A stretch of DNA of 35,031 bases. Origin: Chloroflexota bacterium (GTDB taxonomy: Bacteria > Chloroflexota > Anaerolineae > J036 > Brachytrichaceae). Positions 16,645-23,468 of this stretch are shown piece after piece. The number at the start of each line of letters is the position of its first letter. The first letter of the stretch is position 1. The DNA lies in the NCBI GenBank assembly GCA_030550095.1, contig JAUQQA010000026.1, positions 1-35,031 of the forward strand. The letters are read 5' to 3'. Made by a program: the position numbers and the translations under genes. A model generated the notes under the pieces. The model worked only from the letters and a program-made list of their open reading frames with translations, did not search any database and had not been told where the DNA came from.

Positions 16645-17038
16645 TCCAGAGCCGCCCGCGATGACGCTGACCCCCGTCGCTGAAGCAAAGCTGCGCGAGC
16701 TGATGCACCAGCGCAACATCCCGAACTACGGCTTGCGCGTGTTTGTCACAGGTGGCGGGTGCAGCGGGTTGCAGTATGGCATGGTCTTCGAAGCGCAGCC
16801 GCGCCCGTTCGACACGGTTGTGGAGCAGAACGGCGTGCGCCTCTTCATTGACCCCACCAGCTTGATCTACCTGCATGGCTCCACGATTGATTTTGTGGAT
16901 AGCCTGATGGGCGGTGGGTTCAAGATTGACAACCCCAACGCGGTCGCTTCGTGCGGCTGTGGGCATTCGTTCCGCACCAAGGACAGCTCCACCACCGACG
17001 AGGGCGCAAGCTGCGGGAGCGGCTGCGGTTGCCACTGA
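16604..17038 (+). CDS. A-type iron-sulfur carrier (IscA/ErpA/HesB family)
   Basis: The protein has 144 residues from ATG 16604, with GGAG 9 nt upstream. An in-frame ATG at 16559 is less likely. The HesB-like core (about 21-124) begins MTLTPVAEAKLRELM and has FVTGGGCSGLQYGM with C53 and ASCGCGHSF with C117 and C119. These are the three family cysteines that hold or pass on an Fe-S cluster. The tail after the core is unusual: residues 128-144 are Ser/Thr/Gly-rich and add C137, C141 and C143 plus a final His. No other isc/suf gene is nearby. A Cys-rich small frame overlaps its start. Confidence 0.93.
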   Translation: MATANVFTNSTTTDPEPPAMTLTPVAEAKLRELMHQRNIPNYGLRVFVTGGGCSGLQYGMVFEAQPRPFDTVVEQNGVRLFIDPTSLIYLHGSTIDFVDSLMGGGFKIDNPNAVASCGCGHSFRTKDSSTTDEGASCGSGCGCH

Positions 17039-17186
17039 GCCACATCGTCGGGCGCGCTGCGCGCGTTACGCGATGCGTTGCGGCGCGCATCCAAACTCAT
17101 AGCCCTGTGCGCGATCGGCAGGGAAAAGCTATTGGGTTGCGATCGCCAATTCACACAAGGCTAATCCTTGGTGAGGCGTTTCGTAT

Positions 17187-17203
17187 CGTTGTGCAGGACA
17201 ACG
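17187..17203 (+). promoter_or_regulatory. Small hairpin presenting the ribosome site of the radical SAM gene
   Basis: CGTTGT (17187-17192) and ACAACG (17198-17203) pair perfectly around the loop GCAGG, and the Shine-Dalgarno-like AGGA sits at the loop edge. The ATG follows at 17208, about 9 nt downstream. Hairpins of this size are frequent by chance, so this is only suggestive of leader control. Confidence 0.35.
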
Positions 17204-17207
17204 CCGT

Positions 17208-18623
17208 ATGTTGAAGAATCTCTTCCAACCAAAGATCAAGCAGGACAGCAAAGAGCCTAAGCGCCTTTGGCTCGACCTTGGCGATTTGGGCGACTTGGTG
17301 AATCCTGCGGGTCCCCACGAGCAGTGGCAAGACCACGGCATGGGCTTGCTGCGCACCATCCTCCACCAGAACGGCGTGTACACCGACATGTTCAGCACGC
17401 GGCAGTGCACTAGCTGGGAGGAGGTCGAAAAGCGCATGCGCGGCTACGACATGCTGCTAATGAACGTGCGCAGCTATACCTTCCCCATCGCCTACCGCGC
17501 TGCCAAGATCTTCAAGAAGGTAAACCCACACGGCATCGTCATCACGGGCGGCATGCACGCCACGGTCGCCCTTGACGAGATGCTGGAGGTGCCCGAGTTC
17601 GACAAAATCTGCCAGGGTCCTGGCGAGAACATCATCGTCAACCTCGTCACCAACCCCGATGCGTTCCCGCGCGTGGTGCTCGGCATCGGCGCCAAGAGCA
17701 TGGCGGAGTGGCCAATGATTGACCGCACGCTTTGGCCCGAGCCGGCAAGCGCCAAGTTGCGCGCGCGTTACCCTTGGCCCCTTGAGCCGGAATGCGGTTG
17801 GGGACCTGCGCCAGTTGCCACCATCCTCACTAGCCGCGTTTGCCCGTGGCAATGCGCCTTCTGCAACGAGCACAGCTACATTCCCAACATGGGGCGCCGC
17901 CCTGTCGAGATGGTCATCGAGGAGTTGAACTACCTCGACGAGACCTATGGTCCAATCGGCTCGGTGGTGATCCACGACAGCATGTTCTTCCAGAACCCAA
18001 GCTGGCTGGAGGAGTGGCTGGATAAGTACCCCAAGTACGCCAACAAAACCTGGCCCTACTGGGCAGCCGCGCGCGCCGATACAGTGCGCCAATGGCCCGA
18101 GCTGTTTGAGGCGCTGGTGCGCAAGACCAACTGGCACATCGTCTCCATCGGCTTCGAGAGCGGCAGCGACCGCGTGCTGCGCATCTTGAACAAAGAGTGC
18201 ACTGAGGAGGACAACTACTTCGCCATTGACTTGCTCACGCGCATCGGCGACGACATGGAGGCGAAGGGGCAAGACCCGCCCATCTTCTGGAGCAACATCA
18301 TGCTCGGCATCCCTGGCGAGACGCGCGAGGACGCCTTCAAGACGATGCGCATGATCAAATACACCAAGCGCATCATGCCCTCGATCAGCTTCTACGCGCC
18401 GTATCCAGGGAGCGCGCTGGGCTATCAGCTCATCGCCGAGGGCAAGAGCCGCATGACCAAGGAGAACTACCATCGCTACCCCGACGATGAGAAGGTCGTA
18501 GGCATTGACTACCAGTTTTATCGCGACCTGCTCAGCGGCAAGTACGATGATGAGATCAACAAAGGCTTGCCCACCATTCGCCAGCAGCGTTCCAACTTCT
18601 GGGATGCGTTGGCGAAGGCATGA
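17208..18623 (+). CDS. Radical SAM protein with N-terminal B12-binding-like domain
   Basis: The protein has 471 residues. The N-terminal domain (about 18-150) has the cobalamin-binding-like Rossmann layout, with ITGGMHATVALDEML and ICQGPGE, but no DxHxxG base-off histidine motif. The radical SAM core (about 205-410) has CPWQCAFC (C212, C216, C219) for the 4Fe-4S cluster, then SVVIHDSMFF, IVSIGFESGSDRVLRILNK and IMLGIPGETRED. This architecture is that of the BchE/methyltransferase-like B12-radical SAM group, and the substrate cannot be assigned. It is followed after 24 nt by a 68-residue gene and then by a carotenoid oxidoreductase and a photolyase, so a role in pigment or lipid modification is possible but inferred. 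Confidence 0.9.
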   Translation: MLKNLFQPKIKQDSKEPKRLWLDLGDLGDLVNPAGPHEQWQDHGMGLLRTILHQNGVYTDMFSTRQCTSWEEVEKRMRGYDMLLMNVRSYTFPIAYRAAKIFKKVNPHGIVITGGMHATVALDEMLEVPEFDKICQGPGENIIVNLVTNPDAFPRVVLGIGAKSMAEWPMIDRTLWPEPASAKLRARYPWPLEPECGWGPAPVATILTSRVCPWQCAFCNEHSYIPNMGRRPVEMVIEELNYLDETYGPIGSVVIHDSMFFQNPSWLEEWLDKYPKYANKTWPYWAAARADTVRQWPELFEALVRKTNWHIVSIGFESGSDRVLRILNKECTEEDNYFAIDLLTRIGDDMEAKGQDPPIFWSNIMLGIPGETREDAFKTMRMIKYTKRIMPSISFYAPYPGSALGYQLIAEGKSRMTKENYHRYPDDEKVVGIDYQFYRDLLSGKYDDEINKGLPTIRQQRSNFWDALAKA

Positions 18624-18647
18624 GCCTTTGTCGGGTGGAGGTGCGCC

Positions 18648-18854
18648 ATGAGTTCCTTCAGCAATCCGCACTTCATGTATCTCTTCGAGATGAAGAACGG
18701 CAAGAAGAAACTTGCCTATGGGCGTTCCCCAGAAGATGCGCTGGAGATCCTCTCCTACCGCCTCACGGAGGAGGAAATGGCGCAGATCATCCCGGACAAG
18801 TACATCAAGATTAACCAGCGCGATCTCCAAAAGTACGTGCACGAATTGGGGTAA
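18648..18854 (+). CDS. Small uncharacterised protein downstream of radical SAM gene
   Basis: The protein has 68 residues with a strong GGAGG site 7 nt before ATG 18648. It is soluble, mixed basic and acidic, and starts MSSFSNPHFMYLFEMKNGKK. A beta-hairpin-like start is followed by SPEDALEILSYRLTEEEM and IKINQRDLQKYVHELG, probably helices. It has no cysteine and no leader-plus-core pattern, so it does not look like a classical modified-peptide precursor. It sits 24 nt after the radical SAM gene and is probably co-translated with it, perhaps as an accessory subunit. I recognise no family. Confidence 0.8.
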   Translation: MSSFSNPHFMYLFEMKNGKKKLAYGRSPEDALEILSYRLTEEEMAQIIPDKYIKINQRDLQKYVHELG

Positions 18855-18896
18855 AATAGGGCTACCCGCCCACCCTTTTAACCACCCCCACCGAAT

Positions 18897-18927
18897 GCGC
18901 CCGCGGTTCGATGAGGACCGTGGGCGC
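18897..18927 (+). terminator. Stable hairpin, possible terminator after the radical SAM pair
   Basis: Arms 18897-18907 and 18917-18927 pair over 11 bp, including one G-U, around a 9-nt loop. It lies 43 nt after the small gene's stop. Only a weak T-rich stretch (TTGCTTTCTC) follows, so termination is uncertain. It may instead be a 5' element of the carotenoid gene. Confidence 0.5.
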
Positions 18928-18975
18928 AGTTGCTTTCTCAGCCGCTACACACAAACCCCCGCTACGCTGGACGCC

Positions 18976-20496
18976 ATGGCAAAAGTCGTGGTGATCGGCG
19001 CGGGCGTGGGCGGCGCTACCGCTGCCGCGCTGTTGGCGCGCGCTGGGCATGAAGTCACGTTGCTGGAGGCACACGTTTATCCCGGCGGCTGCGCGGGCAC
19101 GTTCTACCATCAGCGCTATCGTTTCGACGCCGGCGCGACGCTCGCTGGTGGTTTTCAGCCTGGTGGACCTCATGCGCTCGTCGGGCAAATGCTGGAGATC
19201 GAATGGCGCGTCGCGCCTGTTGACCCAGCGTGGCAGGTGGTGCTGCCCGATCGCGTGATCACACAGCACGCTGATCGCGAAGCATGGCACGAGGAGCTGA
19301 CACGCGCTTTCGCCGACTTGCCGCAGCGTGAGGCGATTCGTCGCTTCTTCATCGCTGCGGAGCGCGTGAGCGATGCGGTATGGCGCTTCGCCGCGCGGCG
19401 ACCTGCTTGGCCCCCAAGCAGCATCCCAGACCTGTTCCGCACAGCAGCCGCCTTGCGCCCCGACACGCTGATCGCGCTGCCGCATCTCTTCGAGACAATG
19501 GGCGCTTGGGCGCGACGTAGCGGCGTCACTGACCCGCGCGCGCTGACCTTCCTCGACGCCCAACTTCTCATCAGCGCGCAAACCACCAGCGCCCACGCGA
19601 GCGCGCTCTTCGGCGCCGCAGCAGTGGATTTGCCGCGCAAAGGCGTGGTGCATCCTGAAGGCGGCATCGGCGGCATCAGCGAGCAGCTCGTCGAGGCTGT
19701 GCGGCGTTTCGGTGGGCAGGTGCTCTTCCGCCAAGAGGTGACGCGCCTTGAGGTCCGCGAGGGCACGGTGATCGCGGCGCACACCAACAAAGGGCTGCGC
19801 GTGCCGTGCGATGTGTGCATCGCCAACCTCACGCCGTGGGACCTCGCGCGCCTGCTCGGCGACGCCGTGCCACCGCGGTTGGCGCGCGAGACGCACACGC
19901 GCGCTGAGCCTTGGGGAGCGTTCACGCTCTACCTCGGCATCGAAGACGACCCACACGTGGATCACCCCGATCACATTCAGGTGGTGCGCAGCTACGACGC
20001 GCCTTTGGGTGAGGGCAACACGCTCTTCATGTCGTTTTCGTCGCGCGGTGACACAAGCCGCGCACCAAAAGGACACCGCGCGCTCACGCTCAGCACCCAC
20101 ACACGGCTGGCGGAGTGGTGGCGGCTGCGCGAGACGCCCGGCTTGAAACAAGCCTATGACGACCGCGTGGCAGAATACACCGAGCGCTTGCTTGACCTTG
20201 CCGAGCGCGCTGTGCCTGGGCTGCGCCAACGCATTCGCCTGCAATTGCACGGCACGCCAGTGACGTTCCAGTTTTACACGCGCCGCCATCGCGGTGGCGT
20301 GGGTGGCTTTCCGTTCACGAGCGTCTTCGCCGCGCGTGGTCCGTGGACGGGCTTGCGCAATGCCTGGCTGGTGGGCGACTCGATCTTCCCTGGCCAGAGC
20401 ACAGCGGGCGTAACGATGGGTGCGCTGCGCGTTTGCGACGAAGTGCTGCGCGCGTTTCCAGCGCCGCGCCCGCTGCCGCGCGTCGAGGTGGCGTGA
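18976..20496 (+). CDS. CrtI/CrtD-family carotenoid desaturase/isomerase-like FAD oxidoreductase
   Basis: From ATG 18976 the protein has 506 residues. Another in-frame ATG at 18895 would add 27 non-family residues. The N-terminal dinucleotide-binding motif VVVIGAGVGGATAAALLARAG is followed by EAHVYPGGCAGTF. The C-terminal FAD motif is NAWLVGDSIFPGQSTAGVTM, typical of the CrtI/CrtD/CrtISO group. The interior shows VHPEGGIGGISEQLVEAV, a phytoene-desaturase-family signature. Such enzymes oxidise or isomerise carotenoid polyenes at the membrane; the GDSIFPGQSTAGV ending resembles the CrtD branch, but substrate assignment is tentative. The photolyase gene starts 5 nt after its stop. No other crt gene is in the window. 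Confidence 0.88.
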   Translation: MAKVVVIGAGVGGATAAALLARAGHEVTLLEAHVYPGGCAGTFYHQRYRFDAGATLAGGFQPGGPHALVGQMLEIEWRVAPVDPAWQVVLPDRVITQHADREAWHEELTRAFADLPQREAIRRFFIAAERVSDAVWRFAARRPAWPPSSIPDLFRTAAALRPDTLIALPHLFETMGAWARRSGVTDPRALTFLDAQLLISAQTTSAHASALFGAAAVDLPRKGVVHPEGGIGGISEQLVEAVRRFGGQVLFRQEVTRLEVREGTVIAAHTNKGLRVPCDVCIANLTPWDLARLLGDAVPPRLARETHTRAEPWGAFTLYLGIEDDPHVDHPDHIQVVRSYDAPLGEGNTLFMSFSSRGDTSRAPKGHRALTLSTHTRLAEWWRLRETPGLKQAYDDRVAEYTERLLDLAERAVPGLRQRIRLQLHGTPVTFQFYTRRHRGGVGGFPFTSVFAARGPWTGLRNAWLVGDSIFPGQSTAGVTMGALRVCDEVLRAFPAPRPLPRVEVA

Positions 20497-20501
20497 GGGG
20501 C

Positions 20502-22031
20502 ATGCACACCACGGTTTGGATCCTCGGCGACCAGCTCTCGCCGCGCTGGGCGGCTTGGCTGCGCGAGCGCGGGCTTGGACCGCACAACGCGCGCGTGCTC
20601 ATGATCGAGAGCGCGCAGCGCCTGCGCGCCCGCCCTTGGCATCGCCACAAGCTGATCCTTGTGCTCAGCGCCATGCGCCACTTCGCTGAGCAGCTACGCG
20701 CCGAGGGTTGGACGGTGGATTACCGCGTCGCGCTGAACTTCGCGCAGGGCGTGCGCGCGCACGTGCAGACCTACTCGCCGCAGCGTGTGCTCGTGATGCA
20801 GCCGAGTACGTGGCAAGGCGCGCAATTCGTGGTGCAGCGCTTGCCTGCACTGTTGGGTAGCGCAGAGCTGATCGTTTTGCCCAACCGCATGTTCCTCGCG
20901 CGCCCTGAGGATCTCGGGCGTGCGCGTTCGCCTTTGCTGGAGACGTTCTACCGGCAAATGCGCCGCCGCACAGGCTTCCTCATGGAGAATGGGCAGCCTG
21001 TTGGCGGGCAGTGGAACTACGACGCGCTCAACCGTCAGCCGCCGCGCAAAGCTTGGCGTGAGGGCGACACGCGCGACATTCCGCCGTTGCCCACCTTTCC
21101 CCCTGACGCGATCACGCGCGCTGTGATCGCAGAAGTCGCGCGCATTGAAACCGCGTGGGGCGCGCTCGAAGGTTTCGCCTTGCCCGTCACGCGCGCCGAC
21201 GCGCTGCGCTTCTTTGAAGACTTCATCGCGCACCGCCTGCCTCTCTTCGGGCCCTACGAGGATGCCATGGTGAGCGGGCAGCCGTTTTTGTTCCACGCGG
21301 TGATCTCGCCGCTTATCAACCTCGGGCTGCTCGAGCGCGATGAGCTGTGTGCCGCTGCCGAACGCGCTTGGCGCGAGGGGCGCGCGCCGCTTCAATCCGT
21401 TGAAGGATTTATCCGCCAGCTCATCGGCTGGCGCGAGTTTATCTACGCCATTTACTGGCGTGAGATGCCGCGCCTGCGCACGATGAACGTGCTGGGCGCG
21501 CAGCATCCGCTGCCGCGCTTCTATTGGGACGCGCAGACTGAGATGGCGTGTTTGCGCGAGTCTGTGCAGAGCGTTTGGACGCGCGGCTACACGCACCACA
21601 TCCAGCGCCTCATGGTGTTGAGCAACTTTGCCATGCTCGCGGGCGTAAGCCCGCAAGCGCTCAACGAGTGGTTCCTTTCCGCCTACGTGGACGCCTACGA
21701 TTGGGTGGTGACGCCGAACGTGATCGGCATGGGCACCTTTGCCGACGGCGGCATTGTGGGCACAAAGCCCTACGCGGCGAGCGCAAACTACATCAACAAG
21801 ATGAGCACCTACTGCATGCGCTGTCGGTATCGCCCCGACAAGCGGCTGGGCGATGACGCTTGCCCGTTCAACGCGCTGTATTGGGATTTCATCGCGCGCC
21901 ATGCCGACCGGCTCGCCGCCAACCCGCGCACGGCAATGCCCGTCCGTGCGCTGCGCCAAATGCCCGAGGGAGACGTGCGCGCGCTGCGCGCACAAGCCGA
22001 GCGATGGGTGCGAGAGCTAATCCAGCCATGA
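20502..22031 (+). CDS. Iron-sulfur bacterial cryptochrome/(6-4) photolyase (PhrB-like)
   Basis: From ATG 20502 the protein has 509 residues, the length of the FeS-BCP family. The start TTVWILGDQLSPRW and the helical C-terminal FAD region with YTHHIQRLMVLSNFAML are characteristic. Four cysteines expected to bind a 4Fe-4S cluster are found at residues 350 (TEMACLRES), 438, 441 (YCMRCRYRP) and 454 (DDACPFN). As far as I recall, these are the same residue numbers as in Agrobacterium PhrB. The enzyme repairs UV (6-4) photoproducts using blue light. The gene is in an apparent operon with a carotenoid oxidoreductase (5-nt gap), a light-stress pairing. A GAGGGG ribosome site precedes the ATG. Confidence 0.95.
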   Translation: MHTTVWILGDQLSPRWAAWLRERGLGPHNARVLMIESAQRLRARPWHRHKLILVLSAMRHFAEQLRAEGWTVDYRVALNFAQGVRAHVQTYSPQRVLVMQPSTWQGAQFVVQRLPALLGSAELIVLPNRMFLARPEDLGRARSPLLETFYRQMRRRTGFLMENGQPVGGQWNYDALNRQPPRKAWREGDTRDIPPLPTFPPDAITRAVIAEVARIETAWGALEGFALPVTRADALRFFEDFIAHRLPLFGPYEDAMVSGQPFLFHAVISPLINLGLLERDELCAAAERAWREGRAPLQSVEGFIRQLIGWREFIYAIYWREMPRLRTMNVLGAQHPLPRFYWDAQTEMACLRESVQSVWTRGYTHHIQRLMVLSNFAMLAGVSPQALNEWFLSAYVDAYDWVVTPNVIGMGTFADGGIVGTKPYAASANYINKMSTYCMRCRYRPDKRLGDDACPFNALYWDFIARHADRLAANPRTAMPVRALRQMPEGDVRALRAQAERWVRELIQP

Positions 22032-22055
22032 GCCGCTCAACGCACAGGCGCGCAG

Positions 22056-22061
22056 TATCAT
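22056..22061 (+). promoter_or_regulatory. Putative -10 box (TATCAT) before the helical orphan gene
   Basis: TATCAT ends 10 nt before ATG 22072, with no Shine-Dalgarno between. It follows the near-leaderless pattern of this window. Confidence 0.4.
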
Positions 22062-22071
22062 TAAAGATGCT

Positions 22072-22392
22072 ATGACGCAGTCCGAGTTCGCCAAGTGGTT
22101 GGAGAGCATTCTCGGCGATACGCCCATCGAAGAGCTGGTCTCGCCTGAAGTGCTTGAACACATGAACCGCGTGCAGCTCCAAGCTGAGCAAGCGGCGTGG
22201 AACTTCGCACACGAAGAAGCGCGCGAAGCGTTTGAGATCACGCTGCGCGCCATCGCCAAGACCATGTTTGCCATCGGCTATGACGCTGGGCGCGAGCAGG
22301 CGCAGATCGACGCCTGGCTAAGCGGCGGCAAGGACGACAAACCCTCCTCGTCAGACAATGATGAACCACGCGGGTTGCTGCCTGCGTTGTGA
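22072..22392 (+). CDS. Hypothetical helical protein
   Basis: The protein has 106 residues. It appears almost wholly alpha-helical: LVSPEVLEHMNRVQLQAEQAAW and AHEEAREAFEITLRAIAKTM give amphipathic helices. The C-terminal 25 residues are polar and disordered (GGKDDKPSSSDNDEPRG). It has no signal peptide, membrane segment or recognisable catalytic motif. It lies 40 nt after the photolyase gene and 25 nt before the effector-associated-domain-like gene, both on the same strand, with its own -10-like box. Function unknown. Confidence 0.75.
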   Translation: MTQSEFAKWLESILGDTPIEELVSPEVLEHMNRVQLQAEQAAWNFAHEEAREAFEITLRAIAKTMFAIGYDAGREQAQIDAWLSGGKDDKPSSSDNDEPRGLLPAL

Positions 22393-22400
22393 GTGACTGC

Positions 22401-22406
22401 TACAAT
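22401..22406 (+). promoter_or_regulatory. Putative extended -10 (TGCTACAAT) before the EAD-like gene
   Basis: TACAAT preceded by TGC ends 11 nt before the GTG start at 22418, with no Shine-Dalgarno. It suggests that the EAD-like/SH3 pair has its own near-leaderless promoter, separate from the preceding gene. Confidence 0.45.
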
Positions 22407-22417
22407 CAGCAACGGCT

Positions 22418-22789
22418 GTGAAGAAACCCAAACAGAGCGGCAACCGCATCACGATCCACATCGGCGGCGACGCCAAAGGCGCAAACATCACGGCAATTGG
22501 CGGCAGCGTGCAACTTCACGCGCAGCCTACGCCCTCGGGCGACGCCGCGCTCTTTGAGCCGCGCACGCCGTTGCAAAAACAGCTCTACGAAGTCCTGCGC
22601 AAGCGCTTCACGCTGGAAGAGCTGGAAAACATCAGTTTTGAACTCGGCATTGCGTTCGATAACCTGGGCGTGAAGAGCCGCGACAGCGCTGCGCGCGCGC
22701 TCGTGTATGCAGCCGCGCAGCACAACCTTGAGCGCAAGCTCGCAGAGTTGGTGGCGCGCGAGCGCCCAGGTGCGATCAAACTTCAATGA
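22418..22789 (+). CDS. Small protein with effector-associated-domain-like (EAD7-like) module
   Basis: The protein has 123 residues from GTG 22418. The N-terminus (about 10-34) is a beta-rich Gly repeat, ITIHIGGDAKGANITAIGG, like the short strands found next to death-like adaptor domains in bacterial conflict proteins. The C-terminal module (about 52-117) reads LYEVLRKRFTLEELENISFE, then LGIAFDNLGVKSRDSAARAL and a final helix. That pattern (RF..EEL..L.F.LG....NL, then RA..LV) fits the EAD7-like helical domains that join a sensor or scaffold protein to an effector. Its stop overlaps the next start as ATGA. No effector enzyme is visible nearby. Recognised from memory of the motif, so moderate certainty. 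Confidence 0.7.
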   Translation: MKKPKQSGNRITIHIGGDAKGANITAIGGSVQLHAQPTPSGDAALFEPRTPLQKQLYEVLRKRFTLEELENISFELGIAFDNLGVKSRDSAARALVYAAAQHNLERKLAELVARERPGAIKLQ

Positions 22790-23379
22790 CGGTGCAAAAA
22801 ACCCCAGATGCGCCTGGCGACTTCGACCGCGAGCGCATTCACTGGGAAGAGGACCTTCGCCCCTTTCGGCGCCTGCCACGCACCCCGCGCCCCAAGCTGG
22901 AGCAGCGCGTCCCTGCGCTGATCCCTTTGCTTGTGAGTTTTGGGGTGGTGAGCGTTGCGTGCGTGGGCGCGGTGATGTTTCTCAATGCCAATCGCCCCGC
23001 GCTCACGGTGACGTTGCCCACCGCCACGCCGCGCATTATCACGCCTACGCCGACGCCGTTCATCTTGCCCACCGCAACGCCCTACATCGCACCCACAAAC
23101 ACCCCTGAGCCTACACCAACACCAGCGCAAGCGACAGCCCCGCTGCAATTTGGCGTTGGCGCGCGCATCATCGTCGTCAACACAGGGGGCAACGGCTTGA
23201 ACTTCCGCCGTACGCCGGGGCTTTCCGGCGAGTTGATCCGCCGCTTGCCCGAAGGCACGACGTACGAGATCGTCGGCGGACCTGAGCAGGTAGACGGCTT
23301 CACGTGGTGGCAACTGCGCGATCCGACCGATGGCACCATTGGCTGGGGCGTGCAAAACTACATGCAGCTCACACCTTGA
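22786..23379 (+). CDS. Single-pass membrane protein with extracytoplasmic SH3b domain
   Basis: The protein has 197 residues. A charged cytoplasmic N-terminus (1-40) precedes one membrane helix (about 43-66, ALIPLLVSFGVVSVACVGAV). Then comes a Thr/Pro linker with TPTPTPFILPTATPYIAP, and a C-terminal bacterial SH3 domain (about 120-197) with GLNFRRTPGLSGELIRRLPEG and TWWQLRDPTDGTIGWGVQNY. Such domains bind cell-wall peptides or glycans. The gene begins inside the stop of the EAD-like gene (ATGA at 22786), so their translation is coupled. It could be a wall sensor working with that protein, which is inference. Confidence 0.88.
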   Translation: MTVQKTPDAPGDFDRERIHWEEDLRPFRRLPRTPRPKLEQRVPALIPLLVSFGVVSVACVGAVMFLNANRPALTVTLPTATPRIITPTPTPFILPTATPYIAPTNTPEPTPTPAQATAPLQFGVGARIIVVNTGGNGLNFRRTPGLSGELIRRLPEGTTYEIVGGPEQVDGFTWWQLRDPTDGTIGWGVQNYMQLTP

Positions 23380-23410
23380 GCCGCATAGGAGACTGTGTTG
23401 CTGCCCCCGC

Positions 23411-23438
23411 TTGACAATTCGTTGATAACGATTACACT
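23411..23438 (+). promoter_or_regulatory. Promoter of the LacI-family gene
   Basis: A perfect -35 TTGACA (23411-23416) and -10 TACACT (23433-23438) are 16 nt apart and 30 nt before ATG 23469. An operator-like TAACGATT lies between them at 23426-23433. Confidence 0.65.
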
Positions 23439-23447
23439 TCTTGGCGC

Positions 23448-23455
23448 AAACGTTT
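23448..23455. promoter_or_regulatory. LacI-family operator-like site (AAACGTTT)
   Basis: AAACGTTT is a perfect palindrome matching the AANCGNTT core of LacI-family operators. It lies just after the -10 and 13 nt before the regulator's start, a position for autorepression. A related TAACGATT (23426-23433) and a further AAGCGTTT (24618-24625, before the binding-protein gene) also fit. Confidence 0.6.
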
Positions 23456-23468
23456 ACACCTCGGGCTG

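Noticed and set aside
17457-18842. Long open frame antisense to the radical SAM gene
   Set aside because: It mirrors a clearly conserved radical SAM frame in GC-rich DNA. Its translation is low in recognisable motifs, and no ribosome site or promoter supports it. The same applies to long antisense frames at 1827-2672, 9066-10340, 18862-20289 and 20694-21995.
18648-18854. 68-residue gene as a modified-peptide (RiPP) precursor for the radical SAM enzyme
   Set aside because: The protein has no leader/core division, no cysteine and no Gly- or Asn-rich core. It looks like a folded small protein with helices throughout.
18895-18975. Longer N-terminus for the carotenoid oxidoreductase from ATG 18895
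   Set aside because: The added 27 residues have no family resemblance and would place a stable hairpin inside the coding start. The FAD motif starts directly after ATG 18976.
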